Origin: Owenia fusiformis
Taxonomy: Eukaryota; Annelida; Polychaeta; Sabellida; Oweniidae
Direction: 5' to 3'
DNA: 64,000 bases
Assembly: GCA_903813345.2 (NCBI GenBank)
Contig: CAIIXF020000010.1
Location: 7,429,169 to 7,493,168 of the forward strand
The notes beneath the pieces were generated by a model. The model was not told the origin of the DNA. It saw only the letters and a program-made list of their open reading frames with translations, and did not search any database. The first letter of the stretch is position 1. Each line of letters begins with the position of its first letter. The position numbers and the translations under genes were made by a program. This document shows, piece by piece, positions 51,101 through 64,000 of this stretch.

Positions 51101-54100
51101 TATTCTATATTTTACAACAGATGCGTGCCTTTGGCATTGTTCTTTATTTTCAGTGAAATTGATTACCTTGACAAATTTAGGAAGGTCCAGTTGGTAGGTT
51201 TTTCAACCTGTTAAAAATGATAATGTTCAAAATACAAGTGTTCATATATAACAGGTGAGAGAGGAGTTTATTGGCCAGATTGGGCATTATCATCAATTAT
51301 AACATGACATCACCTGCCTTTGAATTTTCATATTTTTTAATGATGATGATCATGATGATAATGAGATAATAATGATACCATCAATGTAAGAAAGATAAAA
51401 TTTTATAGAGATTATCTCACTGACTAACTCTCTGTAAGCTTAACTCTTAAAGCTATGCTGGCAAATTGGCTTAAAAAAACATACAAAAATCAATCAAAGT
51501 GTATGAATCATGACTAAGAGGGATATAATATATATCCACCTCTGACTTGAATTGATAATTAAGGTAAATTTTCACTAATTTCAATGACAGAGATTTCATG
51601 ATTTAATTCAATAATACTGGCTAGGATAAAAATAGAAAAAATGGAAGATTATCTGCGATAATTATTACTTTCACTTCGGTTGGTTGTGGTCAATATCCCC
51701 AAATGGCAAAAATGATAAATCTTGTTTTTTGAGAAAGATGAGATTTCCTATTCAAAAATAATTTCAAGAATATTATAGATTTGATAGATATTAGACGCTG
51801 TAGATCCAAAAATGAAGAAAAGATAGTGTGTCAAATGAATTGTATGTCAAATGTACCTGCAAACAATAACAGAATAACTTACTAACCCTCTAATGACAAA
51901 TACGAAATCAGTAAATATACATGTTATTACTATTTGAGATGTCCCATTTAGGATTTTCTTATCCCTGACAGTCACATGACTGAAACTGGCCAATCATATA
52001 TTTTGATTTGAAATGACATGGTGAAAAGTATAGTCTTGCACCAAGCCTTGCATTGCCCCCCCCCCCCCATTTTTCTCCAATAAACACTAGATTTGGCTTG
52101 AAATATGAGAGACTATGAACTTGCTAAACTATTTTCTATCATCGAAGAGTATTTCAGTTTTTCTAACTTTGAAAGATGACACCACTCTCATACAGACAAA
52201 ACGAAGGAAATCAAAAAATCAATAAAGCACAAATGAAATCATCTTTAACTAAGACTTGAGGACTTAAGAAACCCTATAAAAGTCACTCTTCATAATAGCA
52301 CTTAGACAATATCTCTCATTTTTTACAGAAATTAAAGATTTTCTAACACTTTTCATATTATGTTATCATTATAATGTCTCTTTATATTATATTACTTAAA
52401 ATTACATCTATTTTCAAAATATTTGATATGCAAAAAATGGCAAATGTTCAATTTTTAAGAAATCTTACTTGAACAATGCCTCTTATACTAAAGGATCACC
52501 ATTAATAATTTAGCTAATCATATCAAATCTAACCACTCTACTATCTGTGCGCTTATGGAAAGGCAGTACCTTGTCTACGCTAGACTAATATCTTGGATAA
52601 GTGGTTGAACGGTCATAGACACAGAGCCTCTTAGTGACAAATTCTGATCATGAAGTGGCGATTTGTAGCATTTAATCAAATCGACCACTTACAATGATTT
52701 TAAATAAGAAGCCCCTTAACAAGATTTCCGAGTAATTCTTCATGATGCGTCAAATTAACTGAAATGAAACATTTTCTAGAAAGTAACAATTACAGTTAAG
52801 TTTTGATCTCAATTATCGATATAAATGCACACTTAAGATGTCACTTTAAGTTTTTAGTTTAGTGCATGGCCACAAGAATACATGCTTCAGATAATAGAAA
52901 TGAATTAAACTGAGCCATTTCTTGTGGCTCTGCATAAGAACATTAAGGTGGGTAAAGTCCAAAAAAAGGTTTTAAGGTAGGTAGAGTGTAATAACAAATT
53001 AACCCCCTAGAACAAAATGTTAACATAATGGATTGTGATACATCATATCATTGTAAGGTAAATTTCACACAAAAATTGGGAACAATGAGTAAAAATATTA
53101 AACTAAGGGGAATAAATTATAAAACAAGAAATTAAAAGTTTCATCATAAACTACTCCCCCACATTAAATCAAGGTGAATTACTTGTGGTAGTTACAGGTT
53201 AGAATGACTTCACCACTATCATGTTGGACAGTGCTTCAGATGATACCAAGGCCTAAATATGGTGAATGTATGACAATGATTTACTACAAAGGAAATGAGT
53301 CAATGTCCAGTTGTGTTTATTTATGGAAAACCCCAGGTCAGTGTATCTTTCTTTTGTGAAAATTCTATCCAGATTTATTCACAGGTTATTGAGATATTAA
53401 TTATTTAGTCCAGAATATATCATTTTTGCACTTTTTGAAAAATAAGCCAGATGCGTGGGATAATTTGGCAGCATGCTAAAGGTTATGAAGTAAATTAGAT
53501 TCTGAGATCATAAGCTAAAAAATCAATGGACGAACATGAAGTATTTATCTAACAAGAAACCGAATAGACACATAATCGGCTATAAAAATGTAACAATCTG
53601 TTAAAAATATCAACCAACACCTACTCGTCACAAAAATATAGGCAATATCAAGCGAAATTTTACCCTATGAAGGGTAACACCTGTTAATCTTTAAATGCAT
53701 ATTGTAGGGTGGCTTATCCCTGTTTTTTATTTTACTCTAAAAGAGCAAATGACATGCCGAAACAAAGAAAAACCATTGAATCCATAAAAGGGTAAGAAGA
53801 AAATAGGTTTGACCCGAAAGCAGATTTAGGTTTCTAGTTGACCCAAAAAAGTACTGCTAAACATATCATTAATTTGAAAAGCCCTAGTATTTCCAAGGCC
53901 CTAATGTTTCCAAAGAACTGCTATGCTGAAAACCAAGTGAAATGCACCTAGCCTTGATAAATAGTTAATGACGACTAGGGAATCACACTGACACCTTACT
54001 GCTGTAAATAATGAAATACCAAAAAACAACATGGAAGATGATGGGAAACTTCTTAACAATGCATAGATGTCAGTATTCCACATGGACTAATATTTCATGG

Positions 54101-54280
54101 TACAAAGTCATTCTGACACTCACTGTAGTCATCTCCTTTCTTACCACAGATTAAGGTTTTGCATCAACACCTTGTAAATACCCTATCTAACCTCAGTTTC
54201 CTTCCTTTTACAGATAGAGAAGGAATGGGCACCATGACAGATCACAACCTTCTGACGATTCTTTTTCAGAATTTATAATA

Positions 54281-54494
54281 CTGTAAAACCTGTGTATATT
54301 GAACATTTTTGCCCAGAAAAAACCTGTGTATATTGAACATTTTTTGCCTAGAAAAAATAATGTTCAGTTTTGGTAGGTGTTCACTACATAGAGGCTAATT
54401 TATACAGAAGTGAGTAGAGTATGTGCGGAGGAATGGTGTCTACTGGAGACAGGTGTTCACTAAAGAGAGGTGATCACTCAGACAGGTTTAACTG
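54281..54494. mobile_element. CAGTAAAACCTGT-family copy with internal duplication
   Basis: The left end CTGTAAAACCTGTGTATATT and the right end (GACAGGTTTAACTG) are inverted, with TA on both flanks. The left part contains a 36-bp tandem duplication (AACCTGTGTATATTGAACAT twice). Confidence 0.6.
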
Positions 54495-55869
54495 TATTAA
54501 TACTGATGTTTGAAAACTGGCAGATATGATGATTATCAGAATCGGGAATGTGGGGGGGGGCACATGCAGGGTGCAATACTAAATCATCACTGATCTACTC
54601 CTCCCCTCAGCATATTAGAGACGCTGACAAATCAGAATAAAACAATAATGACACTTTGCATATGCAGGAACTGTGCGATACTCCCAAGCAAAAAGGTTCA
54701 TGTACATTATAAACATTGTTCCTTTCAAAGGAGCATCTTGATTTAGAAGATAACAGTTATGCTAACCTTACACTAGAATCTGAAGATGTCAAGAGATTAC
54801 GAAAAGCTACATTGCAATACATCACGATATCAAGACCTACTTGTCAGGCAAGGTATCAAGTTCTAAATAGCAAAGAAATGCCAAAATTCAGCATATATAT
54901 TCCCTATATAGAAAAATTATTAGGAACGAAATAAAGAATGACAACGAATATGCATTTATTGCAAAAAATCTTAAATTGTTGCTACGGTTACATAGGTTAT
55001 CATATTCATACTTGACCTCCAGTAGAATGCAAAATCAATTTTATATGACAATGAAATATTAGAGTGGATCATCACCCATCGATAAAATTTTATTGCTGGA
55101 AAATTCTGAAACTAAAATATATTGATAAAGAGAGGAATAACAAGCATGGGTATAAGGCTACACTCCAAGGTATATGAAATGCAAGAAAATCACTATAATC
55201 TAAGGTTTTAGAGGGAAAAAGCAAGGATAGGCAAACATTGGTTGCATGGTATGACCATCTCTCAGGTTTCAATCCAGACTAATCATAGAGTATGTTGCGC
55301 CACAAAGTCGCCATCTTCCTTTACTCGTATCTCTTTGGTCAGACACTAAAAAGTGAACAGGGAAGAAATAGCATACAAGAGGCAACAAACACTGACAAAT
55401 CTGTTCACTATGACGTCAATGGTACCACAAAAGATTACATCCCTTAGGGACAATTTCAGTCCTTCCATGATGTTCCTAAACATAATAAATTATTCTCCAA
55501 GGTGACCTCTCCCCAAAAATGTAATTAATGAAATGAAATTAATTGAAATAAATCCCTTTAAAACAACTATTTCAAGTATATGTTCAGGAATAAAATTAAG
55601 TTTTGCTCCTTCTCTAAAATGTAATTATATATAATTACATTTGTAATAACATTTGTGGGTTTATATCGATACTGACCTTGTCCCTCAGTGTATTCAATAC
55701 AAGAAAATGGATCAATAACAGGTCAAGATAACCTTGTGTAGTTATATTATATTTTATTCTATTTCATGCTTTGTTTGTTGACAATTCTCTTTCAGAATAG
55801 TTGTTAATATGTCATATGATAGGACTTGCAACAAAATGTCACAAAACAGTGATGTCTATGTTTCAAAAT

Positions 55870-55996
55870 ATAGTAGACAAGGCATGATCATGCAAAATGT
55901 CACCACCTTCCATTTGTTACAGATGCTGAACGCCTAACTCCAAACAACAACCGTTGCCTCAAAAAAGTTGGAGACTATAACAATATGTCACCAATT
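55870..55996 (+). repeat. Dispersed repeat family A, copy 3
   Basis: Matches 88-206 closely (CATGCAAAATGTCACCACC, CCATTTGTTACAGATGC, AAAAAAGTTGGAGACTATAA). Flanking inverted ends were not recognised. Confidence 0.7.
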
Positions 55997-58900
55997 ATGG
56001 TGATGACATAAAAAGGGACAAATAACAGTGTATAAACTAAGATATAAAATAAACCGCTGAATGTTATAAAAATACAATTCAAATATAGATTGACATTTTG
56101 CTATTTCCTAATTACACTATTTATGCTCTATTTTGCATATTCAAAATATTTTCCACACAAAGTGACTTATGTAACCAAGACTTATGTAACCATATTTATG
56201 TAACCAAGCAATGATAAAATAAAACTCTAATCAAATGTGGTTTGAAAACCATACTCCACATTTATGACATAATAATCATGAGATTGAATTTTTGAACTTA
56301 CTATAAAAAGGAATGATGAATGCTATTAGTATTACGTTCTTGATATTACTAATGACATATTTTTTGTATATTGTGCCATAAAATCATCCTACTTTTGCCC
56401 CTAAGGAAATGGTAGTCCCAAGTAGCTAAAGTGTTTAAAAATCTGAAAAGACGCCACAGAAGCTTATATTATAAGGTTATATCATAAGGTCATGATTAAC
56501 ACTTATTCTGGCACCATTCTTCATAACTATTCTTATTTCTACTCTACATCGGACCTACATGTATGCTTAATCTCCAATTTTCACTGTGTGACCAAGGAAC
56601 CATTCTTAGTTACTAATTTTCTCTCTAGCCTCAGTTCTTTTTCAACAAATATTTCCCCAGAGAGTTTTCTTTAATATCCTATTTACCTAATACTGACTCA
56701 TTACTTGATGGACCAAAACCCCACATCAGAATTCAAATGCTCACTTTTCATAGCACCATTATATAACTCCCTTTTTGCTTAAATCTGCTTGGAGTTTTTC
56801 AAGCTTAAGAAAATTTCTTCATACACTTGCTTGTTTCTAAAGTGCTGAAAAACACCTGAAAGATATTGTGGCAGCTTAAGATGTAGTTGTGAAAAACAAC
56901 AAATAATATTTTCTAGACTTTTGTTTTCTTTGATTAGATTTTAAGAATAATAGGTGATATGTAGTTAAATCCACAGCTACAAGGATGCTTCATCTCGAAG
57001 GAACTATTCTATTCATACACATACTAATTACGCATTTTCCTGGGGCAATATTCAAGACTGTATATATAATAGGTATAAGGTAATGGCAGGATGTTCCAAA
57101 TGATCAATGTTCATATAATTGTACTTGTTAAAAAGAAAAGGATATAACTTGATGGAACGGATGTACTAATCCAATACATGTATTTTAACATTATCTTCAT
57201 GTAGTTATGTATCAAATGTTTGCATTTCTTACAACCCTCCATAATAATATCTTTGAAGAAGACATTTCAACCAGTTCTAAAAATCATATATGTACTGTCA
57301 ATAAATCATGGTACCATATTTTTTAGTTGACAGAAAAATATGACTGAGATTTGTATACCTATGTGATAGAAGAAATAGATAAGAAAAAGACAATACAAAA
57401 TAAGAATGTTGTAAGGCTCTTGCAAACAAAAATGTTTGTGTAACAGTAATTAGCATCATACATACCAGGTCAAACCATTTTCTTTACTATTATTGGTTTT
57501 GCCTTTTCTCCTTCTTTTATTTTATTATGGCAAGTATTTTTACAATTCTAAACTGAGAAAAAATAAAGAAAAAACTGGTGATATAATCATTTTTATCCTA
57601 CTAAATAGATAATTTAACTGGAGCGGCCTTATGGTATATGATCACATATTCCTACAGACCAATTTCAGACCTTAGAAATGCATATCATCCCCAGACATTG
57701 AAAATTCCGTAAAATAGTTAAGTGTCATAGACTTTGATATATGTACAAACCATTGTTCTTATAACTACAATAGAGCAGAATATACCATGCTTCTAAACAA
57801 AATTGTATAAAATAGTTAAGGATAAACACTGGACAGAATATAGCCAGAGGGGGTTTCAGTTTATAATAACTCTTCATGTCATTAAGCAAACGTCAGAGTT
57901 TGAAGATTACTGAAAAACCATGTCGAGCTTAGGGTAAAATAAACAGAAGTCAGAAAGATGCCCAAAGACATGCCATGCTTTGTGTGGGTAACTTGTTTCT
58001 TAGGACAATAGACTGTAAAAAACAATGAGCCAAGAAACAAAATATCCTCCTAACGAGTTATCTTTATAAACGTAAAGTTAAAAATGTCATATAAGCAAAA
58101 AGAAGGAAAAGTACAATGCAAAATATTATAGAAACGAGGAATTGCCATTGAATTAAGTGAAGAGGCATTTTTATTCACATGTTTGTGAGAAAGTGTTTGT
58201 CAAACATAGAAATGTACATGTAATTTTAAGAATTGGAGACAGGACTGTCAATAATGCTTGTAAATGAACAATTGAAAATAGATATTTTTTATTAAATGGT
58301 ACTTTTAATATTTTTCATCTGATCATGTATTAATACAGGTTTACCCTTTTACGATGGTTCATCTACAATACTCTAGCTTCTGGGCTTGACTTAACCAAAC
58401 ATGCTGTTTCCTCTTTAATTAAGTGAATGCCTATCCTGTGTGTCAGAGCATAGTAATATCGATGAAGCTCTCTTTCAAGAGGCAATACCTAACTTTTAGA
58501 ATTGATCATGGCATATTTTGACAATTTTGATTGGAATAGTAAAATATGAATTTTACACACACTTGAGAAAAATATCCTGGGAATAACACCGCCACTTATA
58601 TATTTTATTCAATTGTAGCTAAAACAATACAAACAATACAAACATAACATAACAGAAAGACTTGTACGTGAAATATATTGATCAGGACTGGTAGCTGCTG
58701 GATATTTCTGACTATTTTTCAAGGGGATCTTCCCAGATAGGAAACTCATGATGGTTGTGTTTTAAAACATATCTAGAATGAAATCGAGAGGAATCAGCAA
58801 GAAAACAAATAAATCAACACAAAATTAAATCTCTTTCTGATATAGAAATGCAAGAGAATCGGGTGTTTCATTCAAATTTGGCGGAGAAATAGAGCAAATT

Positions 58901-59393
58901 AAATAAGGATTGGGAGAAACTCTTATTAGAATAATATGATTCATTATCAATGATACTCAAAGCAAAATTATTTACATAAACCAATACAACCCATTTCGTT
59001 ATTGTCATGGTTATTTCACCAAATTTCTCCATATATTTAACTGGAAAAGCTAATTTTCTTCACCGTCTATCTAATTTATAGTACTGACGTCATCTCCTAT
59101 TTTGCTTGTGGGATCTTTCTGTAATGTTTTCATAGTATGGGGACACGAATTGTAAGTTCTTGCAAATAACTGGCTAGGGATCTCTCTTTAGAATGAAACA
59201 GAATTATTAAGTATATTACCAAGTGAATATTTAAAATATATCTGAGTGAAATATGGCGTGAGACTTTTTATAATCGGACCAACCAGTGTCTGTCATATAT
59301 GTATACATATCAAATCATCATTTATCATTACATATTAGGGGACAATTCAGAATGTTTTTATAGAGCTTATCATGGTAGCACGACAAAAAATTA

Positions 59394-59691
59394 ATGAGGC
59401 TTTATAAAGTGATGAGGCTTTATGATATGAATACAATGGTGAGGCTTTATAATATGAATACAAGGGTGAGGCTTTATAATATGAACATAGGGGTGAGGCT
59501 TTATAATATGAACACAAGGGTGAGGCTTTATAATATGAATAAACAGAAGGGTGGGGCTTTATAATATGAATAAACAGAAGGATGGGGCTTTATAATATGA
59601 ATACACAGAAGGATGGGGCTTTATAATATGAATAAACAGAAGGATGGGGCTTTATAATATGAATAAACAGAAGTGTAAGGCTTTATAATCT
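59394..59691 (+). repeat. Short satellite, ~29-34-bp unit
   Basis: About ten copies of a unit GGTG(A/G)GGCTTTATAATATGA followed by ATACAAG or ATAAACAGAAG. The left copies are 27-29 bp and the right copies 33-34 bp, so an insertion (AAACAG) arose and spread to neighbouring units. Units abut without conserved unique spacers, so this is not a CRISPR. Confidence 0.9.
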
Positions 59692-61630
59692 TATAAGAAG
59701 ATTCATGGATAATTAACAAAAACTAAGTTAAAAAATTACTAATTTTTGCAACAGAAATAAAATACAAAGAACTGATAAAAGGAAAAGACCAATTATTCTG
59801 TGAAGTACCAAACGCCTTATTAGTTTACTTCCCAAATCTCTAACAAATTATTTCAAAGTTGTCTCATGTAGTTGCGGATAAGATGTGAACAATCTCAAAT
59901 AAATACATGGCCTTTTATTATGTGAAATTCATGCCAGGTATATATTCCGTTTTGATATAGGCCAGATCAGAGAATTATTTCTCATTTCATATAGTGAAAA
60001 CTAAAATTTTACCATCAAGCAAAATTAATCAGTTACATAATCAACAGTTACTATTATATACAGTTGGTAAAATCACACCTTCCAATGTAAAATATCAATG
60101 TAGACCAGAAATGTTCCAGCTAAATGTTAGTACCTCATTTATAGAAGTATCTACATCAGAATTTCACGCATCAGTTATAAACAATCGCTGCTTCATTTGA
60201 TCCCAAGTATGATCAATCTAGATTTGATGTTGTTAACATATTGATACAAACATTCAGGGACCAATGTCCAAAAATGCAGAAATTATTAGCAGAAGTAATC
60301 CGAATTCTTTTCAGCTTCATTACACTTGCTTTTTATAGATCCCTTGTTTCTGAATTAATAATTCACGATGTTCACAAAATATGCGGGAGATTTCGTAATA
60401 TTCTCGTACAAACCCCCAGAGATCCAGTCATTCTTCTGATGAGGTTATACTTATTTCAACCTCTTTTACAGAATAAAATCTCAATTAAATAAATAATTCT
60501 CAGAGATCTTTTATGCAAAAATTAATATCATCTTGATGACTTTTTTATTTAGATCGAATTTGTCTCTTTTATGCTTTACGCTAAGTATTCCAACCTATGA
60601 TATATTATACCTTAAACATGGGTATCTGACAACTCAAGGGAGCATCTAGTTGTCTCTTTTCACCCCTATTAACTATTCTATTTATTGAGATCTTTATTTA
60701 CATTCCCAAATGTGACATCAGTTCTTTTATATAAGTCTCCTAATCTGGTACCGAGCACACAAGGGACACATATTTGAGAAGTACATATTAATCTAATTAT
60801 ACCCGCAAAAAATCGTTTGCTGAGTTTCAAATGAGAAATAGTTCAGAACAAAGAGAAATAAATGAGAAATAAAGTAAACATGTATGTAATCAAAGGACTA
60901 AATTTTGAGATAAGACAGTTCTTTCAAATTAATGAAAGAAATGGCGTTACATTAAATGAAGGTGCAAAACACTGTTAGCAGAGTGATATTTTGGATTGAT
61001 GTACGTAATCATGAAAATTCACAATTCGGAAAGGAGTGAATTGGTGCTCTTTGATTTACTATATTAGCTTTATGTTTTGAATGTTCATTGCTGTTAGAGA
61101 CCTTATCTTCTAGACACCCTCCCCATCCCCTATTTACAGACACTTGTGTCAATGATTTAAACACTTTCTCTAATTATACAATGGTAACAATACACAAGAG
61201 AACCTCTTCTATTCAGTATTCATGAAATGACCTTGAACTTACGACCTCATTATTAGGGTACAAGAAACCATATATTCTCGATCTCTTCTTTTCCATGAGG
61301 ATTTCGTTCAGTTGCTTTTCAGAACATCACATTAGTAATATATCTCTCTGAGCAGCCATATGTTGTAACGTTTGCAGACACTTCAAGTAATTCTGTTATA
61401 TCACACACAATCGTATTCAATATTGCCGTTTTCAATTGTAACTCCTTCACAATTAGCAGCTTGAGTGCTGAGTGAACTTTGATTTATAACAAAGTAATAA
61501 TCATGATACCATTTAATCTATATCTCAAGTGTGAAAAAGATGTTATGATCTGATAGACGAGGATCTTGATCAGGTTAAAAGATTGAAAAATATCTAAAGT
61601 CAGTCATATAACCCTATAACAGTTAATGTA

Positions 61631-61801
61631 CAGTAAAACCTGTCTTAGTGAACACCTTTCTCTAATGAACACCTGTCCCTAGTAGACACTCTTCCCCTAA
61701 ACATACTGTACTGACTTCTGTATAAATTTCCCTTTCTGTTCTGTTCAACACTGAATGTTTTTTCTCACTAAGAAAATGTTCAATATATACAGGGTTTACT
61801 G
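61631..61801. mobile_element. CAGTAAAACCTGT-family copy
   Basis: Starts CAGTAAAACCTGTCTTAGTG after TA and ends with the inverted relic TACAGGGTTTACTG. The interior shares GAACACCT blocks with the other copies. Confidence 0.55.
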
Positions 61802-64000
61802 AAAAACCAAATATTTTTGGTTCAAGTTAGGGCAACATTCATCTACATTCATCTTGGTACTGTAAGTTCCATTTTTAACACAGGAATGGGGTAATAACAT
61901 ATAAAGATGGGGAAAGGGACAATAGACTTGCTTAATTGAATCACAAGCAAATGATCCCGAATTGTTAACAGTGATTAAACCAGTTAAAAGAACGTTAAAA
62001 GAAGGCATGTGATTGAATTACTCAGATTAGATCGATTCCTCAAAAGAGTACACTTACATAACCCACAATTTACTCTTCTCGATAAAAAGATAGGATTACC
62101 CAGAAATCTTGGAGTGGTTTCCTCAAGTGCCACAAATGACAAAACATATTTTGTAATAATCATTTCATTGGCTAGAAAAATAGAAAAACGAGTGAAACAT
62201 GAGCCTATTTGGAAGGAAGTTAGAAAATGAAGGAGACAATCATCTTATTTCTAAAAGGTATTGATTTTATTGGCAGTCAAAAAGAGTGGACAGCAACTGA
62301 CTTGAGGATAGGGTACAGTTGAATACTGTTGATTGTTGCTTTAACTGTCTTTGCATCAAATATTCATCTGGCAAAGAACTGGTTCTGATACAGGGTAACA
62401 ATGAAAGGGTAATTTAACAGTTACCCTTACTAAGGGAACCTTTATTTGATAAAGAACTAAACATGTGACTTGTATTTTGACCTCAAAAATCATTGAAACT
62501 TAGATTTGTATCTGATTTGGCCAAATCTAATAATGAGATGAGTACAATATCAATACGCCAAAACAGTGGTAGATTCTGCACTGCAATTGTGCTACTATCA
62601 TAATGATACCATATAAGGACGATCAATAACAGAAAATGGTAAACATCAATGATGCTATACTCATACTGTTCAATCAATCTCTGAGTTCCAAACCCTCATG
62701 TGATGTCATCATTCCAAATATATCATTGGGTCAACTCCCCTCCTACAGTTTGGTAGGAGAATTTTGTGAGAATTTTTGTCGAACCAAGTATCTAGTTTTG
62801 GCACAATAAAATTGCTTTACATTAATTGTCTATCATTTATCATTTTTCTGGACAGAAAAACTGCAATTACTGAAACAGTACATGTATAACTAATTCTATA
62901 GAGATGATAGAGTGCCATTAAAGCCACTATTAGTAACAGCTCCAGAAATATAATATATTATCGATATAAAATCATAATCTGTGAGTGGTGGATCTAAGGC
63001 AACTAGCCATATCTCTCCTCTAAAAAGGTAAATAGTTTGGACAATTCTTGGACCAAAGGGTAAAATACTAAAATTACTGGAATAAATCAAATTTGATCAT
63101 AAAATTTATATTCAAGAGATTTTGCTTTTAAGTATTTAACCTCTTGACTACCTGAAGTGACAAGATTTCTTGTCACCTCAGAAATAACATTGAAACCCAG
63201 AGTGACGAGAAAAAAAAGAGGAAAAAAAAGTTGGGCCTTTTAAATTTTGAGGAAAATGGGCCTCAAAATTTGGGCCCATATTATGGTTAAAATTTTGGTT
63301 CCCAGATCAGTCCCTGGGGTATAAAGTGTCAAAACGTGGCAAAAAAGAAAAATTCTCTGGTTTCAACCGATTTTAGAGCCGCCTGGGATTCAAGATGTTG
63401 AAAAGAGCTTCGTATACTGTAATAACTATTAGTTTCATGTACCTCTATTATAGATTTGCAGATCTATTTATTCTCTATGTTTCATAGCTTTCATATTTGC
63501 TACTAGACATAATTTTTATTATTAACAATAACATCCACCTAAGCAGGTGTCCAGAATCTGTAAAACTTCAGTTCTAAATATGATAGGGATGTTTTGTATA
63601 TTGCTTGGTAAATAATTTTGATTTCCATTAATTTCATATGAAAATCTGAACTCGACATAAATCTATTCTGAACATATACAGCTCAGTTAATTGTTACAAA
63701 TCAAGAATTGGAATATGCGATAACACAAAGACATTGCAGGTAGATCTAAGACATTGCAGGTAGATCTATCGTGGCCAAATCCCCCAAAATCACTGAGTCA
63801 AATCACTGAATACTTATATCATCTATTCCTAAAAGTAGTTGGTAGTTTATTGATTAGGATCTTCAAGCTTATTTATTGACCAATATGTGAGAATACAAAA
63901 CATGATTTCTCAGCAAGACACAGGATCGTTAGAGAATAATTTAAGGGAACATAGATATTGATGCCTCATTAAATAACAGTTTTTAAAGATAGCGCCTGTT

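Larger units (their letters stand above)
44548..64000. other. Gene-poor stretch to the right end
   Basis: About 19.5 kb in which I see no supported exon. Recognised content is repeats: family B at 48070-48153, CAGTAAAACCTGT-family copies at 54281-54494 and 61631-61801, family A at 55870-55996, and the 59394-59691 satellite. Short poly(C)/poly(G) runs occur near 50500, 52055 and 54550, and a 20-bp tandem duplication at about 63731-63770. Frames at 54716-54934, 60241-60492 and 62009-62230 lack domain or splice support. Confidence 0.5.

Noticed and set aside
53901-54083. Minus-strand frame with a signal-like start (MLFFGISLFTAVRC), candidate first exon for the receptor
   Set aside because: The only nearby donor (GCA|GTAAGG) ends in phase 0, but the linker exon needs phase 1; no other support.
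54716-54934. 72-residue plus-strand frame with acidic/basic character
   Set aside because: No domain recognised, no clear acceptor and partner exons; kept only as background.
59394-59691. CRISPR-like array
   Set aside because: Units are contiguous variants without unique spacers of equal length, in animal DNA; it is a satellite.
1-64000. tRNA, rRNA or snRNA genes
   Set aside because: I saw no complete cloverleaf, 5S or snRNA-like sequence by eye; a covariance scan would be decisive.

Overview
This window looks like animal nuclear DNA from an invertebrate. It is A+T-rich (about two-thirds by eye), has small exons separated by kilobase introns with GT/AG borders, and carries many mariner-like ends, foldback elements and a Ty3-type retrotransposon. 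A lophotrochozoan, most likely a mollusc, is my best guess from the retrotransposon type, the repeats and the intronless heparan-sulfate-sulfotransferase-like gene. That is inference; nothing here fixes the species.

The main gene lies on the minus strand from 32302 down to 2103. I assembled it exon by exon from splice borders and reading phase. It encodes an immunoglobulin-superfamily membrane receptor: a 27-nt linker exon, Ig1, Ig2 (two exons), Ig3 (three exons), one or two microexons that form a stalk, a transmembrane exon, and a tail spread over four exons. The tail carries five YAxx tyrosine motifs, including one canonical ITIM (LQYADL), one ITSM-type motif (TQYAEI) and a PxxPxR SH3 ligand. 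A fourth Ig module (two exons) lies between the transmembrane exon and the tail exons, where an extracellular domain cannot function in a simple linear transcript. This suggests alternative 3' ends. The signal-peptide exon was not found.

Two genes sit inside introns of the receptor. An intronless type II membrane sulfotransferase related to heparan sulfate 3-O-sulfotransferases (10579-11655, plus strand) lies between tail exons 1 and 2. It lacks several residues usually needed by that family. A complete Ty3/mag-like LTR retrotransposon (19561-24326, minus strand) interrupts the intron that splits Ig2. It has identical 223-bp LTRs, an ATTGG target duplication, one uninterrupted 1325-residue Gag-Pol frame, and a primer binding site made by the first codons of that frame.

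Other mobile DNA: a mariner-type element (3858-4921, with decayed transposase) nested inside another mariner-like element (3031-5148); a 5'-truncated LINE tail (8567-8950); a 390-bp foldback element with TTAGT duplications (12308-12697); a 103-bp mariner MITE next to an Ig4 splice donor; a TTAA-flanked foldback (41837-42437); and several copies of a TA-flanked family beginning CAGTAAAACCTGT. Two satellites are present, at 38326-38965 and 59394-59691.

From about 32.3 kb to the right end I find almost no coding sequence. The exception is a possible first exon at 44424-44547 (minus strand). This half is either long upstream intron of the receptor gene or intergenic DNA. No tRNA, rRNA or CRISPR array was recognised.
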